Positions 1-11,346 of a stretch of DNA of 64,000 nt are shown here, one piece after another (the first letter of the stretch is position 1; the number at the start of each line of letters is the position of its first letter). Under the pieces are notes generated by a model, which was given only the letters and a program-made list of their open reading frames with translations, was not told the DNA's origin and did not search any database. The DNA is from Gigaspora rosea (Eukaryota > Glomeromycota > Glomeromycetes > Diversisporales > Gigasporaceae). The position numbers and the translations under genes are program-made. The stretch is from contig QKWP01000075.1 of assembly GCA_003550325.1 (NCBI GenBank), forward strand, positions 169,309 through 233,308, given 5' to 3'.

Positions 1-40
<40 letters not shown>

Positions 41-2619
41 CAAATTATTTTTAGTAAATTTTTTTTAATTTTAAATTAAAATACCTTGACAACTACTTAA
101 CCAATTTTGACAAAATTTTTTATTTAACCTTAGGAATATCCAGAATTAAATAAAAAATTATAAGATTTAATAAGGTAGCTTACAAGGTATTTAAGCTAAA
201 AGTTAATAAAGCTTTTACCTAGAAAAAATTTGCCTCTTTGCTATTGACTCTTCTTATAATAATTTTAAAAAATTTAAAATAAATATTTTAAAGGGTTTTA
301 TAATTTACTGGCATGGTGATATATTAGTGATGTATCACTACCCTTGATCAACCAATTAGAATGTAGGATCAGGTATAATGTGAAATTGAGATAATTATAA
401 TTTTTCAAAAATCAATTATAATGCGAAATTTTGACTATAAAACCCTTTTGTGCTTGTGCTCTAACAAAAAAATTTTCTTATGAAATTTTGGTTTAGAATC
501 AATTTGATAAAATATGCTACCCTTAACTCTAAATTAACAAATTGATTTATTGTTTTTGATTTCATGTTGCACTAGATCTTATAGGGTGTGGTGTATCATA
601 TATGTGAAAAAATTAAAAATTCTATTTTAAATACTTAATATAATATTATTAAAATTTTTTAGTAGTTATTATGTATAAGTTATAATATTTTAAGAGCTGG
701 TATTCATAACCCCACATTTGGTATTTGTATCTCTAAAAAATGAATTTTTTAAATTTTAACCAAGATATCTTTACAACTACTAATTAATTTTGATAAAAAC
801 TTTTTATTTAAATTTTACAGATCTGTAAAATTTCATTAAAAAAATTTATTAAATTTGACCAGGTGACTATTTAGATATCTTCAATCAAAGTCAAAAAAAT
901 CAAAATATCTATCAAGATACTTTACTCAAGTTAAGAAAAAAAACAAAATATCTATCAAAAATAGAAGCTATGCTAAATTATTTTTAAAATTTTAAACAAA
1001 GTTATATCAACAATTATCAAATATTTGATAAATTTTGATATTTTTTATTTAAATTCTAAAGGTTTGTAGATTTGAAAAAAACTAACAAATTTAATTAAGT
1101 ATTTATAGAAATAACTTTTTTAAATTATTAAAAATAATTTAATACAATTTCTATTTTTCATTTTTCTTTAATTTTAAGCAAAGATATCTCTAAAATTATT
1201 TGATCAAAAGTAATTAAATGACATAGGTATAAATGCCTTAAAAACTTAGAATTTTAATGCTATAGCTATATATAATTTTATCAATATATAAAAAAATAAA
1301 GTTTCTTTAATTTTTTTTGGATTGTAAAGCTTATTTGGAGAAGAACTTCTGTATACTAATATAGTATATAGTTATATATAACCTTTGTCTTTAAATGTTA
1401 TATAAGTGTACAATTAAATTTTATTATAAAGTGTACACAAGCTTTAAAATATAGTTAAAATGTACAATATATTTTTAAATAAAATTTATAAAGTTTATAA
1501 TAAAGTGTACAAACTAACTTTAAAATCTAATAAATTAAAATATGGCAAAGGTATAAAAAATATAATATACAGAGGTATGAGTAATTTTCAAGAAATATCA
1601 AGTTTAAAAGCCTGTTTAAATTCTTGAATTATATGGTAGTATAAATACAGAAATAATAATAGTGTTGCAAAATATGTTAAATATAAAGTAAATAATTGGC
1701 TAATGTATATGTACTACATATTTTTTTTATTAAGTATATGTACACACTAGTATTTTATTCTATATTATATATGACAAACCAAATTTTGATATTAAGTAAC
1801 TGTACATTATTTCTTTTTTAATATTATTAATTAAGTGTACATCAAAGGTCAAGTGAAATTGCTATTAAAAAAGGAAATTTGTGTAATAGTATGATGAACA
1901 TTTCAAAAAATTTATATTGAGTATACTACAAATATTTTAAGCATATAATCAGGAGTCCTTTTTGAACTAGGAGTTGATAGTTAAATTTTTAAGTTTTCCA
2001 AATTGCATCTGTCCAGTACATCATTTCCATTTTATTTATCCATCCTTTTTCATTTGCTCTATTATACCGAGCAAAAACTGAAGCCTTGAAACATTTAAAG
2101 TTTAAAAATAATCATTAGTAGTAACTTAGTACAATCTGCTATACATGCAAGTACAATAGTAAACCAAGATTTTTTATAACTACAAGTTTTAATACTGACA
2201 GTTTTACTTTATGATCATTAATAGTTATATTATTTGGCATATCGAAAGCAAGTGGGTTTTGTTTACATTACTTATTAATTGTAACGAATAATTATGCTGA
2301 AGATAAACAAAATTTAAAAATTCTTGCTTTTGAGACTTCAAATTCGCAAGTAGAAGTTGTGCAATAGTTGTTTAATAATAATTACAAAATTATAATATTA
2401 TAAAAAACCTGAAAGCTATATATGCCTCTATTTAAACTGACCAATATTGGATATTGAAAAATACATTGCTGAGATTTTGCTAAAGTTGTTATTTTAATTT
2501 GCACTATGCTGTAACTAACTTGTTATAAATCATTATATTGAGCTCGAACCCAGTTAGCAAGTTCATTCTCAAGGTTAGAATATTTAGGCTTTGCTCCACT
2601 ATTAAGATGTTTTATATAT
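1..2619. other. AT-rich intergenic block, no gene
   Basis: I find no coding region or RNA gene here. The window opens with a 36-nt run of A. Around 740-900 and again near 960-1160 there are short inverted segments around a TTTTTATTTAAATTTTA-like core, the same style of decayed foldback seen near 56.27-56.43 kb. From 1400 to 1560 the motif AAGTGTACA recurs several times. Nothing supports a function. Confidence 0.7.
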
Positions 2620-3243
2620 AGTTAATTGATAATCTGTCTGTCAACTAGTGAATAGGCAAAATGTGGCTTCTTCTATTTAAATTTTTTCTTACTAAGTTAA
2701 TGATACATGCCCACTAATTGAAAGTTGTAGAGCTCGCTAAGACGCATCTAACAGTGGTTAGATCATCCAAATCGGCTCAGTAGATAGCAAGATATCATTA
2801 ACAGAAATCTCATATAAAAATCACGATAGGTGAAATATGGCATGCTTCTATTTAAAACTTTTTCCCACTAAGTTAATAATATATGCACACTAATTGAAAG
2901 TTGTAGAGCTCATCAAGACCCATTTAACAGTGGTTAGATTATTCAATTGGCCCAGTAGATGGCGGGATATCATCGAAAAATGTCTGGTTGACTATATAAA
3001 ATCTCTATGTAAACAAATATTGTTTATATAGAGATTTTATATAGCTGGTCAATCGTTTTTCAACAATATCTCACTATTCACTGGGCCGATTTGAAAGATC
3101 TAATTACTGTTAGATGCGTCTCAACAAGCTCTACAACTTTCAATTAGTGGCCATGTATTGTTAACTTATTAAGAAAAAAATTTTAAATGGAAGATGCCAC
3201 ATTTTACCTATTCTCCAGTTGACTGGCAGATTATCAATTAAGC
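2620..3243. mobile_element. Foldback element with internally duplicated left arm
   Basis: The ends are long imperfect inverted repeats: the left end (AGTTAATTGATAATCTG) and the reverse complement of the right end (AGCTTAATTGATAATCTG) match for about 60 bp. The arms meet near 3015 in a short spacer flanked by TATATAAAATCTCTAT and its inverse. The left arm is present twice as a direct repeat (about 2650-2800 and 2830-2990), the right arm once. There is no ORF, so this is non-autonomous. I could not define a target duplication with confidence. Confidence 0.75.
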
Positions 3244-3896
3244 TATCATTAATTCTCCTCATTTTTTTCTCTAATCTCTAATTTGCTTTGGTTCAATTTT
3301 AAATATATAAGCCATTTTATGTACAGTAGCACCAGAGCTCTTTCTAGATAGATAATCATAAAAGCTTTTTTTGGGCAGTCTATTGGCGATTTTTATGTTG
3401 GTTAAATTTTGTTGCCAAAATACTTTCTAGAAGCATTGTTATAAGTTTTTAATGTTTTTTCTAAAAGTTTTTGTCGCAAAAGTGTCTTAAAAAAATTTTT
3501 TTACTAGTAAAAAATGTTGTTTTTTTAAAAAAATAAAGCATCTTTATTTTTAATATTTAAATCCATGATGCAGTTGCAAAATTGTATCAAAAAAAAAATG
3601 CGAAACTAATCTAATTTTTTTTTTAATAAAAAAAAAAATGAAATCACTTCAAAAAAAAGCAAAACTACTTTAAAATAAATTAACTTTACAGATATTATTT
3701 TACTTTTTTAAAATATTTAATATATTATATTTTATAAATTTTTGTGCTATATTAAATTTAAACTATATTAAAGTACTTTTAAACTTCACAAAACAAAAAA
3801 GATAAATAAAACTGAATATTTTACAAGCCAGTCATTTCAATTAATTTACCTCTTTATACAGGACCCTCATATAATTTACTTTGTTTACTCAATATA
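3244..3896. other. AT-rich spacer, no gene
   Basis: Low-complexity A/T tracts (3480-3760) with no coding potential. I see nothing else in it. Confidence 0.6.
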
Positions 3897-4071
3897 CAGT
3901 ATAACCCCGCAATAGTCACATTCGCATTAGTCACACTCTCACTATAGTCATCTTAATTTTCCTATTTAATTATATATACTATATATAAATTTTAGCTTGC
4001 ATTAGTCACAATCTTGCAATAGGCACATAAAAAGTCCGATTTTGGCATGTGACTATTGCGGGGTTTGACTG
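3897..4071. mobile_element. Tc1/mariner-type MITE (175 bp)
   Basis: Both ends start CAGT and are flanked by TA (3895-3896 and 4072-4073), the Tc1/mariner target. The left end is CAGTATAACCCCGCAATAGT and the inverted right end CAGTCAAACCCCGCAATAGT; the match extends to about 25 bp. The interior is AT-rich with no ORF, so it would depend on a transposase encoded elsewhere. Confidence 0.88.
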
Positions 4072-4282
4072 TACCTAGGGTATAAATCAAGGTTTGTTGT
4101 TACAGAAATGTAAAATACCTAGAATCTTGTACCAAAAAATATAGCAATAAAGATTTGAACCAATTTGGATTACTAGTTATCAAGATAACTATCATCAAAT
4201 TTTGAGTAAAAATTGCAAAAATTTTATGGGTCTAAAAAATTGTATGATTTTATTGAGGTTGTAATTGTAGCAGAAGTAACTA

Positions 4283-5018
4283 CAGTCTGACCTCTCTATA
4301 ATCACCAAGTCCGTCACGCCTCTTTTGGTAATTGTATAGAAGTGTGACTATAAATAAAATACCTTGATATGGTCACGTGACCAAAAGCCAATAAGTAATA
4401 TATTTGTGTATTTAAACTGTTTGATAGTGATAACTCTTGAACCAGCGGCCTAATTTGGATAAAACAACTACCAGAGTGGCTGGCTCAATGAAATGATTCT
4501 AAAGAGTCCACAATCATTCAAATCTAATTACAAAATGCTAAGATCTTTAAAGATTTTCACTCAGATGTTTAAATTTAATCAATTTTTAAACATGTAAAGT
4601 GATACAAATCCTTAACGATCTCAGGATCGTGAGATCCGAATTTAACGATCTAGTGCTCATTAGAATCGTCACATCGAGATGAACATTTTTGTAGTTGTTT
4701 CATCCAAATCGGACCACTGCATCAAAAGTTATTTGCTGTCAAACCTTTAAGAATTTTTAATAGAATATTTTAAATAAACATGAATATAAATATTGGCCAA
4801 TCGGATTTTATAATCTATATTTAGTAATAATTGGTGACTATAACGAGGTTTTTTATTAATAAAATGGATAAAAAAATCAATATTTTTTGGTGATAGTGAT
4901 TATAAGTGATATGTAACTATAATGAGGTTTTTTACTATATTTTAAGTCTGTTACACAATATTGGGTGCTTATACAGAGGTGTGACTATATGGGGTGTGAC
5001 TATAGAAAGGTCAGACTG
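4283..5018. mobile_element. Tc1/mariner-type MITE (736 bp) carrying an internal foldback
   Basis: The terminal inverted repeats CAGTCTGACCTCTCTATAAT and CAGTCTGACCTTTCTATAGT differ at two of the first 20 positions. TA lies directly left (4281-4282); on the right one G separates the end from TA, probably a small insertion. Subterminal sequence (GAAGTGTGACTATA) resembles the compound MITE at 51.5-53.1 kb, so both belong to one family. A second pair of arms inside (about 4420-4740) forms a foldback that shares a motif with the elements at 2.6 and 63.5 kb. Confidence 0.82.
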
Positions 5019-6041
5019 GTATAGCAAGTGCTGACTATATATAAATTACTCTTTTATCTAATATCTAACCCTAACAATAATACTATTAAAAATTAGAAAC
5101 CCCATAATGTACCTGGCTTTAAATAACTTCTAAATTTAGTAGCATAGTTTTTACATTAATTAAATAGATTTATTATTATGAAAATTACATGTCAAGAAAG
5201 AGCATAATAGATGGTCAGAGTGACAATTAAGAAAAATTCTTATATCTAGATAATTTAAAATTGGATTGCTTATAAAATTTAATTGTAAACCAATACATAT
5301 CTATAAGTTTGACAAAATAGCTACTGTGCAGGACACCAAAAGCTATATACTTTTTATAATAAAATTTTTAAATTGATAACCTTTTAAAAAATAAACCAAT
5401 GCAAAAAATTTTTTATGCAATTGATAGATTTTTGGTTAAACTTAAATTTTATAAAAAATTTTTATATTTATTTAGTTTTAAAGATATAATATTAAATTAA
5501 AGTTATATATAATTTAAAAATTTGGCGTCTAATATAAAAAAATAAAAAACATATAAATTTTATTAGCCAATAAAATTAATTTTAGCTTAGTTATACAAAA
5601 TTTTACCAATCAAAAGTCTAGATTTATATTACACAGCAAGCAAAAATTTGGTGCCTATATATGCCTTTAGGTGTCTCGCACTGTACTTCAAATTTTACAA
5701 ACAATCGATATCACTAATTATAGTTGTAGTAGTATAATAATTAATTGATAATTGATTGATTGGATGCTGTGGCAGTAACAATAATTATTAGTGAATTTTT
5801 GGGCCTAATTTAAAAATTAGTAGATATATAATATATTTTGTAGTAATTATAATAGAACAAAATGAAATCTGAGTTGTTATATATGAAATCCACAGGTTAA
5901 ATTTGTATTTTATTTTATATTTTTTACTATAATAAAAGCAAATTCATTATAATACAATGATTATAGCAGATTTTATTATTTTACAACTCAGTATTATCTA
6001 GTTATATTATAATTATTGAAATTATAGTAATATTTGGTAAT
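5019..6041. other. AT-rich intergenic block, no gene
   Basis: No ORF, RNA gene or clear repeat boundary. It ends at the SINE insertion site. Confidence 0.6.
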
Positions 6042-6058
6042 AAAAATGTAGATTTGAT

Positions 6059-6573
6059 CTGTGGGTCGATAGCACAGTGGTTAGTGCTCTGGGGTCATAC
6101 TTGCAAGGTCGCCAGTTTGAATCTATAGATGACAAAATCCATGCCATGGCCACAAGTAGTAATGATCCACAATGAGGAGTTGCACATCCTTCTGTTTTCA
6201 AAAAGTACTATAGCAGTAACGATTGCATAACATAGCTACTAAGTCATGCGACATCTAAAAAAGAAAATAATCTGACAAAAAATGTTGTAAACATAAGAAC
6301 TATCCACTATAAAAGGATATTAGAATGAATAAAGACAATCTGGCTAGTGGGTCATGTGAGCTGGAGAATAATAAGAGGTCTTTCACTGCAGGGCCAAGGA
6401 CCTGAAATATCAAGTGGTATAATACTTAGCAAGCATAGGTAATCCCTCTAGTATGGTGATGAAATTAGGGGCTACATGCAGTTCAATAACCTCCACCGAA
6501 GCAATGAATCTGGCCTCAGGACGACAGTATCCTGGGGTGGCTAAAACCTCAAAAAAATAGGTGGAGAGAGAAA
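6059..6573 (+). mobile_element. tRNA-derived SINE with 17-bp target duplication
   Basis: The first ~70 bp look like a tRNA head: an A box TAGCACAGTGG (about 6068-6078) matches the Pol III consensus, and a B-box-like AGTTTGAATCT (about 6114-6124) follows at the expected distance. An unrelated ~400-bp body follows and the element ends in an A-rich tail. The 17-bp sequence AAAAATGTAGATTTGAT occurs immediately before it (6042-6058) and after it (6574-6590), as expected for target-primed reverse transcription by a LINE. No protein is encoded. It would need Pol III transcription and a LINE partner, which this window lacks. Confidence 0.85.
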
Positions 6574-6796
6574 AAAAATGTAGATTTGATAATATAATTT
6601 TTGGACAGAATATTACTTTAATATAATTTTATACTAGTTAAAATTTTTATTAAAACTATTATCATAGTCACAAATTTTATCATATATTCTACAAATTTTC
6701 AAATTGGCTACATCTGAATTTGATACAAAATATAACTATCTATATTGAATTATTTAATATTTTTAAATTAGACTTTTTATATAAATGCAAAATAAT

Positions 6797-6912
6797 TTTC
6801 AAAAGTGTAATTTCAAATTTTTTAATCAAATTAAACTTAATCTTGGCTATTATTCAAACAATGTTCCTAAATATTTTTTTTTTGTATTTATTAGTTTATT
6901 ATCTATTTCTGG
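6797..6912 (+). repeat. Left part of duplication unit 1, interrupted by the Ty3 element
   Basis: This stretch aligns with about 16745-16855 (shared landmarks CAAAAGT, CTGGCTATTATT-like, TTATCTATTTCT). Unit 1 resumes at 16234 on the other side of the retrotransposon. Small open frames here are chance. Confidence 0.8.
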
Positions 6913-7636
6913 TGTTACAGTAGGGAGGCCTTCTTTAACTCCTTACTATAACAACGACACGGCTACAGGGATCCTTTATTGGTTTATAGCAGTGTCCAAG
7001 AGGTAGGATAATTCCTTAGTCTGTAAGAAATTATACTCTTCTCTAAGGGCAGTTCGTGAGAGTATTCAATGAGGAATTATCGATTTTACTATTACTTGAT
7101 AATAAACTTGGTGTTATTAAGATAAATAGTTTCTTTATTAATAATCTAAGATAGGGCTATCCTTAGGTTTCTGTTCCTAAGAAATCCCAGTACAAGATGT
7201 ATATTAAGTATAAAAGAAGTGGGGTGTCTTGGTCTAGTTTGACTAAGGGAAATTCTGTGTCTTTAAATACATTTTAGAATAAGTGTTATAAGCGTTAATT
7301 TACAATGATAAACACTATAATCTACAAGAGCAACATAAGCGTTATAAGCGTCATAAGCGTTATAAGCGTCATAAGCGTTATAAACGTGATAATCGTTATA
7401 AGCATTATAAGCGTGATAATCGTTATAAGCATTATAAACGTGATAATCGTTATAAGCGTTATAAGTATGATAATCGTTATAAGCGTTATAAGCGTGATAA
7501 TCGTTATAAGCGTTATAAGCGGTATAAACTATTCCAACTTCTCAAGATAATAATATAATACAATATAATAATAAAATATAATAAAAATAAAATAATAAAA
7601 TAATAAGGTAATATAATAAACTATCGTTCTATAACA
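6913..7636 (-). repeat. 3' LTR (724 bp) of the 7-16 kb Ty3 element
   Basis: Nearly identical to 15614-16233 but 104 bp longer. The extra length lies in the tandem GCGTTATAA-type array at 7331-7531. Bounded by TGTTA/TAACA inverted dinucleotide-type ends. Confidence 0.93.
7331..7531. repeat. GCGTTATAA-type minisatellite inside the LTR
   Basis: About twenty degenerate 9-10 bp units (AAGCGTTAT, AAGCGTCAT, AATCGTTAT and so on) run without interruption. The same array in the other LTR (about 16036-16120) has roughly half as many. An 81-codon frame crosses it, but that is simply the repeat read in an open frame. Confidence 0.9.
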
Positions 7637-7649
7637 TTTCCGTCCCCTT
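7637..7649 (-). promoter_or_regulatory. Polypurine tract
   Basis: On the sense strand AAGGGGACGGAAA (12 of 13 purines) abuts the 3' LTR, the usual primer site for plus-strand DNA synthesis. Confidence 0.85.
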
Positions 7650-7657
7650 AAGAAAAT

Positions 7658-8346
7658 TTACTCCGTAAATTCTTTCTCTAATTCTTCCAATAGAGCGGCG
7701 TAAACTTCATCTTTCAGTTTAGTCACTTGGGTCACAGAAAGGTAATTGGTTTGGTACATTAAGTCCTTGGGACAAATTGTGAAGATTTTTCTAATTCTCT
7801 GGGCTCCTTTCCAGATGTCTTGAGCTTTCCGGTCTCCTTTTACCTTTCGAATTTGTTCTCTAATTTGGTCCCTATATTCGGTCTGTTTCTCTATTATTGT
7901 TCCCAAATAATAATGGACTTCAACAGCCTGTCTTTGTCCTCGGAGAGATTGTTTAAACTTAGGTAGGTCTTGTAGGATCTTATCAACTTGTGCGGTCCAA
8001 GTTTCTCGAAGAAAAGGATTCGTTCGGGGGTCTTTTGAGGGTTAAGAGTCTGGGTCAAGTCTTTTAGCAATGGAGTCATCGCTTTATGTTTCTCAATCGG
8101 TTTTTCAGATAAGAGGGCTTCTATGTCTTCATCAAATGGTCGCAGTAATTCATTAAGTTCGACAAGGGGTTCTGTTTCTTCCTTTGGGGTAACATCAATT
8201 ACTTGTTCTGGATTTTGGTCATCCCATAGGATTACATTTTGACTAAAAATTCCTAAATTGTATTGGGCAGCAGGGTCTTGTCTCCAAATAGAAAGAAAGT
8301 TTCGAAGAGCGAGTATAGTATTGGGTTGTAGAGTGGTAGATTCCAT
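7658..8346 (-). pseudogene. Extra 3' ORF of the Ty3 element, one frame break
   Basis: Downstream of integrase lie two overlapping frames: 150 codons (8346-7894) and 82 codons (7906-7658). Reading the second frame further upstream gives a hydrophilic, probably helical stretch that continues the first frame smoothly from about 8035, so they look like one protein of roughly 230 residues with a one-base loss near an A-run. It is rich in Glu, Lys, Leu and Gln and shows no signal peptide, membrane segment or zinc motif, so it does not look like an envelope protein. I do not recognise a family. Position suggests an accessory product or a C-terminal extension of Pol. Confidence 0.6.
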
Positions 8347-8496
8347 TTTAGGGGTTTTGATAATATTTCAGAAAAATTTCAATCGGAGTGTAGGATTATA
8401 TAAATGTTAGTGTAATACGAAGATTTTCATGGGGCTTGTGCACAAAGTTTTACACAAATGTCACTCCCTTTCACAATAAATTTCTTTCAGAAATTT

Positions 8497-8685
8497 CTAA
8501 TTTTCAATTACAATTATAGGTTCCCATGTCTGTTTCTCGTAATATTTAGCAAGTCTATCACTATTATAATATTTCTGTAAGGTTTTTCCTTCCATATCTC
8601 GAAGTTTATAAGCACCATTGTTTAATTTCGCTTGAATTATAAAGGGGCCAATTCTTTTATCCTCAAATTTAGCAGAGCGAGACAT
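8497..8685 (-). CDS. Integrase C-terminal (GPY/F-type) segment, out of frame
   Basis: These 62 codons carry the pattern of the Ty3 integrase C-terminal module: K-R-I-G-P-F at the start, then L-x-N-G-A-Y-K-L and a closing N-S-D-R-L-A-K-Y-Y. The segment directly follows the main integrase frame, shifted by -1; the frame reads back upstream past its ATG in an A-rich stretch (about 8686-8698). A one-base deletion in that A-run is the simplest explanation. In an intact copy this would be the last part of integrase, which helps DNA binding and target choice. Confidence 0.75.
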   Translation of the reverse strand: MSRSAKFEDKRIGPFIIQAKLNNGAYKLRDMEGKTLQKYYNSDRLAKYYEKQTWEPIIVIEN

Positions 8686-8687
8686 TT

Positions 8688-9764
8688 CTATTTCTTTTCA
8701 TTGTATCCATACTTTTTCACCTTTTTATCGAAGTACTTTTTCTGTTTTTCTTGTGATTTCCTAGTATTTTCTCGGGCTTCTTCTTGTATGGTTGGCAATT
8801 TGTCTATTAATTCATAAGCTCGTTGTAATATACTGTCTTGTATATTAATTTCTGTATCCTTAATTACTTTAGGATATACAGGAATAAGTGCTTCTATGGG
8901 TAGCGTGGCTTGTCTACCATAAACTAACTGGAATGGAGTGTATCCAGTAGTAGCATGTCTCTTTGTTCGATAAGCTAAGAGAACAGCAGGTATGTGTAAA
9001 TCCCAATCATCTGTTTCTTTTACTTTCGCGAGAGATTCACATAATGTTCGATTAAGTCTTTCAACCATTCCATTTGTCTGTGGGTGGTATGGTGAAGAGA
9101 ATTTATGTTTGATGAGAAACTTTTCACATAGAATCCGTACAGTTTCGCTAATAAAGTTTCTTCCTTGGTCAGAAAGTATAATCTTTGGAGCTCTGTGTCT
9201 ACAGATAATTTCTTCAAAAATAAATTGTGCGAGAGTATTGGATCCAGCATCAAGGACCGCTTTGGCTTCTGGCCATCTTGTTAGATAGTCGGTAGCAACA
9301 ATAATGTAACAATTGGTTTGAGCAGTTATAGGTAAGGGTCCGACAAGGTCAATTTCAATCCTTTCAAAAGCACGTCCTATTTGGATAGGATGGAGAGGTT
9401 CTTTTCTGTGTCCTTTAAGTCTCTTTTGGCATGTTTTACAAGTCTTTATATATTCTTGGACATCTCGATACATTTGACCCCAATAATATTGTTCAGCTAT
9501 TTTATAGTACATAGCACGAGTTCCCAGATGTCCAGCAGTAGGGTGTTTATGCATCATGTATTGGATCGGTTCTACTTCTGTCCATTTAATAACTCGAAAG
9601 GGGTGTTCTGGATCTTTTCGGTTCTTCTTATATAAGAGGTTATGTCTAATTTCAAAATATCTAGCCTGGTTAATTAGTTGTTTCTTTTCATAGTCTGTAA
9701 ATTCGTCTGGTAACTTGTCTGATTCTAGGTAATCATAAAGTTGGCTATATTGGTTTAAATTCAT
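8688..9764 (-). CDS. Ty3/gypsy integrase (zinc and catalytic domains)
   Basis: The frame holds an HHCC zinc finger (H-P-T-A-G-H near residue 74, then C-K-T-C about 37 residues later) and a DD35E core: D in E-I-D-L-V-G-P, D in L-S-D-Q-G-R-N-F and E in N-G-M-V-E-R-L, with exactly 35 residues between the last two. It ends at TAG within an A-rich run; the C-terminal module continues in another frame. Its ATG overlaps the TGA of the RT frame in the tetranucleotide ATGA (9764-9761), a layout seen at termination-reinitiation sites; a one-base loss in a continuous pol gene would look the same. The catalytic residues are intact, so the core may be active if it is made. Confidence 0.92.
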   Translation of the reverse strand: MNLNQYSQLYDYLESDKLPDEFTDYEKKQLINQARYFEIRHNLLYKKNRKDPEHPFRVIKWTEVEPIQYMMHKHPTAGHLGTRAMYYKIAEQYYWGQMYRDVQEYIKTCKTCQKRLKGHRKEPLHPIQIGRAFERIEIDLVGPLPITAQTNCYIIVATDYLTRWPEAKAVLDAGSNTLAQFIFEEIICRHRAPKIILSDQGRNFISETVRILCEKFLIKHKFSSPYHPQTNGMVERLNRTLCESLAKVKETDDWDLHIPAVLLAYRTKRHATTGYTPFQLVYGRQATLPIEALIPVYPKVIKDTEINIQDSILQRAYELIDKLPTIQEEARENTRKSQEKQKKYFDKKVKKYGYNEKK

Positions 9765-11346
9765 GATTTAGATGATTTAAGTGTCTGGGTCGGTAGGCGT
9801 GATAGAGCATCAACATTAGAGTGGATCCTTTCAGGTTTGTGAAAGATTTCAAAGTTATAAGGTTGGAGTTTAAGAATCCATCTTCCAATTCTTCCTTTAG
9901 GTTCAGAAGTACGTAGCCATTTCAATGCTGAATGGTCTGTAACTAAGATGAACTTGGTAGCGCCTAGGTATTTATGAAAGTGTTCGATTAACCATACTAC
10001 AGCAGCACATTCTAGTTCGGTTGCGCCGTAGTTTACTTCTTCTTTTCGTAGACTTTTGCTTGCATAGGCAATGGGGTGTTCCTTATGATTTTGGTCCAAT
10101 TGACTGAGAGTAGCACCAAATCCATAGTAAGAAGCATCGGTGGCCAAGATAAAGGTCTTTCTGAAATTAGGGTAGGCTAATATAGGGGCAGCAGTAAGTC
10201 GGTCTTTTAGTTCATTAAAAGCTTCCTGTTGAATATGGGTCCATCGATATGGTTCGTCTTTTTGTAACAATCGATTTAAGGGTTTAGCAATAGCAGAGAA
10301 ATTTTGGATAAATTGTCTATAGTATCCAGCTAATCCCAAGAATGAGCGAAGTTGGGTTATATTCTGCGGTGGTTGGATCTTTTGTACGGCTTCAATTTTG
10401 GTAGGGTCAGGGGCTATTCCACTAGGTGCAATTATATGGCCTAAGAAGGGTAATCTTTGCATCCAAAAGTTACATTTCTCGATATTAAGTCGCAAACCAG
10501 CTTGTTTGATTCTGTGAAACACTTCATTCAAGTGCTTCAGGTGGTCATCGAATGTTCGAGAGTATACTATAGTATCATCCAAGTATACTACTACAAATTT
10601 CCAAGCAATCCCTTCATAAACTCGGTCCATTAGTCTTTGGAACGTAGCAGGGGCATTACAAAGTCCAAAAGGCATCACATTGAACTCGTACGTTCCATAG
10701 CGAGTTACAAAAGCAGTCTTTTCTTTATCACAAGGGTGCATAGCTACTTGCCAATATCCACTTGCAAGGTCCAAAGTAGAAAACCAATGCGATCCAGCAA
10801 GAGTATTTAACATTTCATCAATACGAGGTAGAGGGTATGCATCCTTTTTAGTAACATTGTTAAGTTTTCGGTAGTCTACACAGAAGCGTAATTTGCCATT
10901 TTTCTTCTTGACTAGAACAACAGGGGAAGTCCAGGGACTATTCGAAGGCCAGATAAGTTTATGTTTCATCATTCGTTGGATTTCCTCTTTAATAAATGTC
11001 TGTTCACTTGGAGGTATAGAATAGGGTCTAGAGCGAATGGGTGGTACATCTTCTGTAAAAATACGATGAGAAACTAAGTCAGTCCTTCCTAATTCATCAA
11101 TGTCTGTTGCGAAAATGTCTGCAAATTTCTCAAGTAAGTGTCTAAATTTAAGTCCTTGATCTGCAGCAAGAGGACCTGTGTTTAATGAAGTAGTTGGGGT
11201 CAACGTATATTCCTCATAGGGGATAAGGGTGTCTATACTATATACAGGGGTAGGTACTAAATTTATAGGGTGTTCAGGGGGTTTAAGGGGTCTGTTAATA
11301 CAGTTGTCTGAGTCAACAGGTAGTTTGCCATCATGCCTAGGATTAT
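9761..11346 (-). CDS. Ty3/gypsy reverse transcriptase-RNase H
   Basis: The RT core is complete: W-x-S-P-V-V-L-V-K-K-K, C-V-D-Y-R-K-L-N, F-S-T-L-D-L-A-S-G-Y-W-Q, M-P-F-G-L-C-N-A-P and the catalytic V-Y-L-D-D. A connection domain and RNase H follow (A-T-D-A-S near the start, then T-E-L-E-C and V-T-D-H-S), ending with the N-V-D-A-L-S-R-L motif. The first candidate start codon (TTG at 11203) is not convincing: the same frame stays open upstream to the end of gag and overlaps it, with no ATG. That fits entry by -1 frameshifting at 11350-11356, not independent initiation. Stop is TGA at 9763-9761. Confidence 0.93.

Noticed and set aside
6065..6135. A functional tRNA gene
   Set aside because: The boxes are present but the arms do not pair as a cloverleaf and a SINE body and A-rich tail follow.
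7305..7550. 81-codon Ile/Val/Ser-rich frame
   Set aside because: It is the LTR minisatellite translated; the array length differs between the two LTRs.
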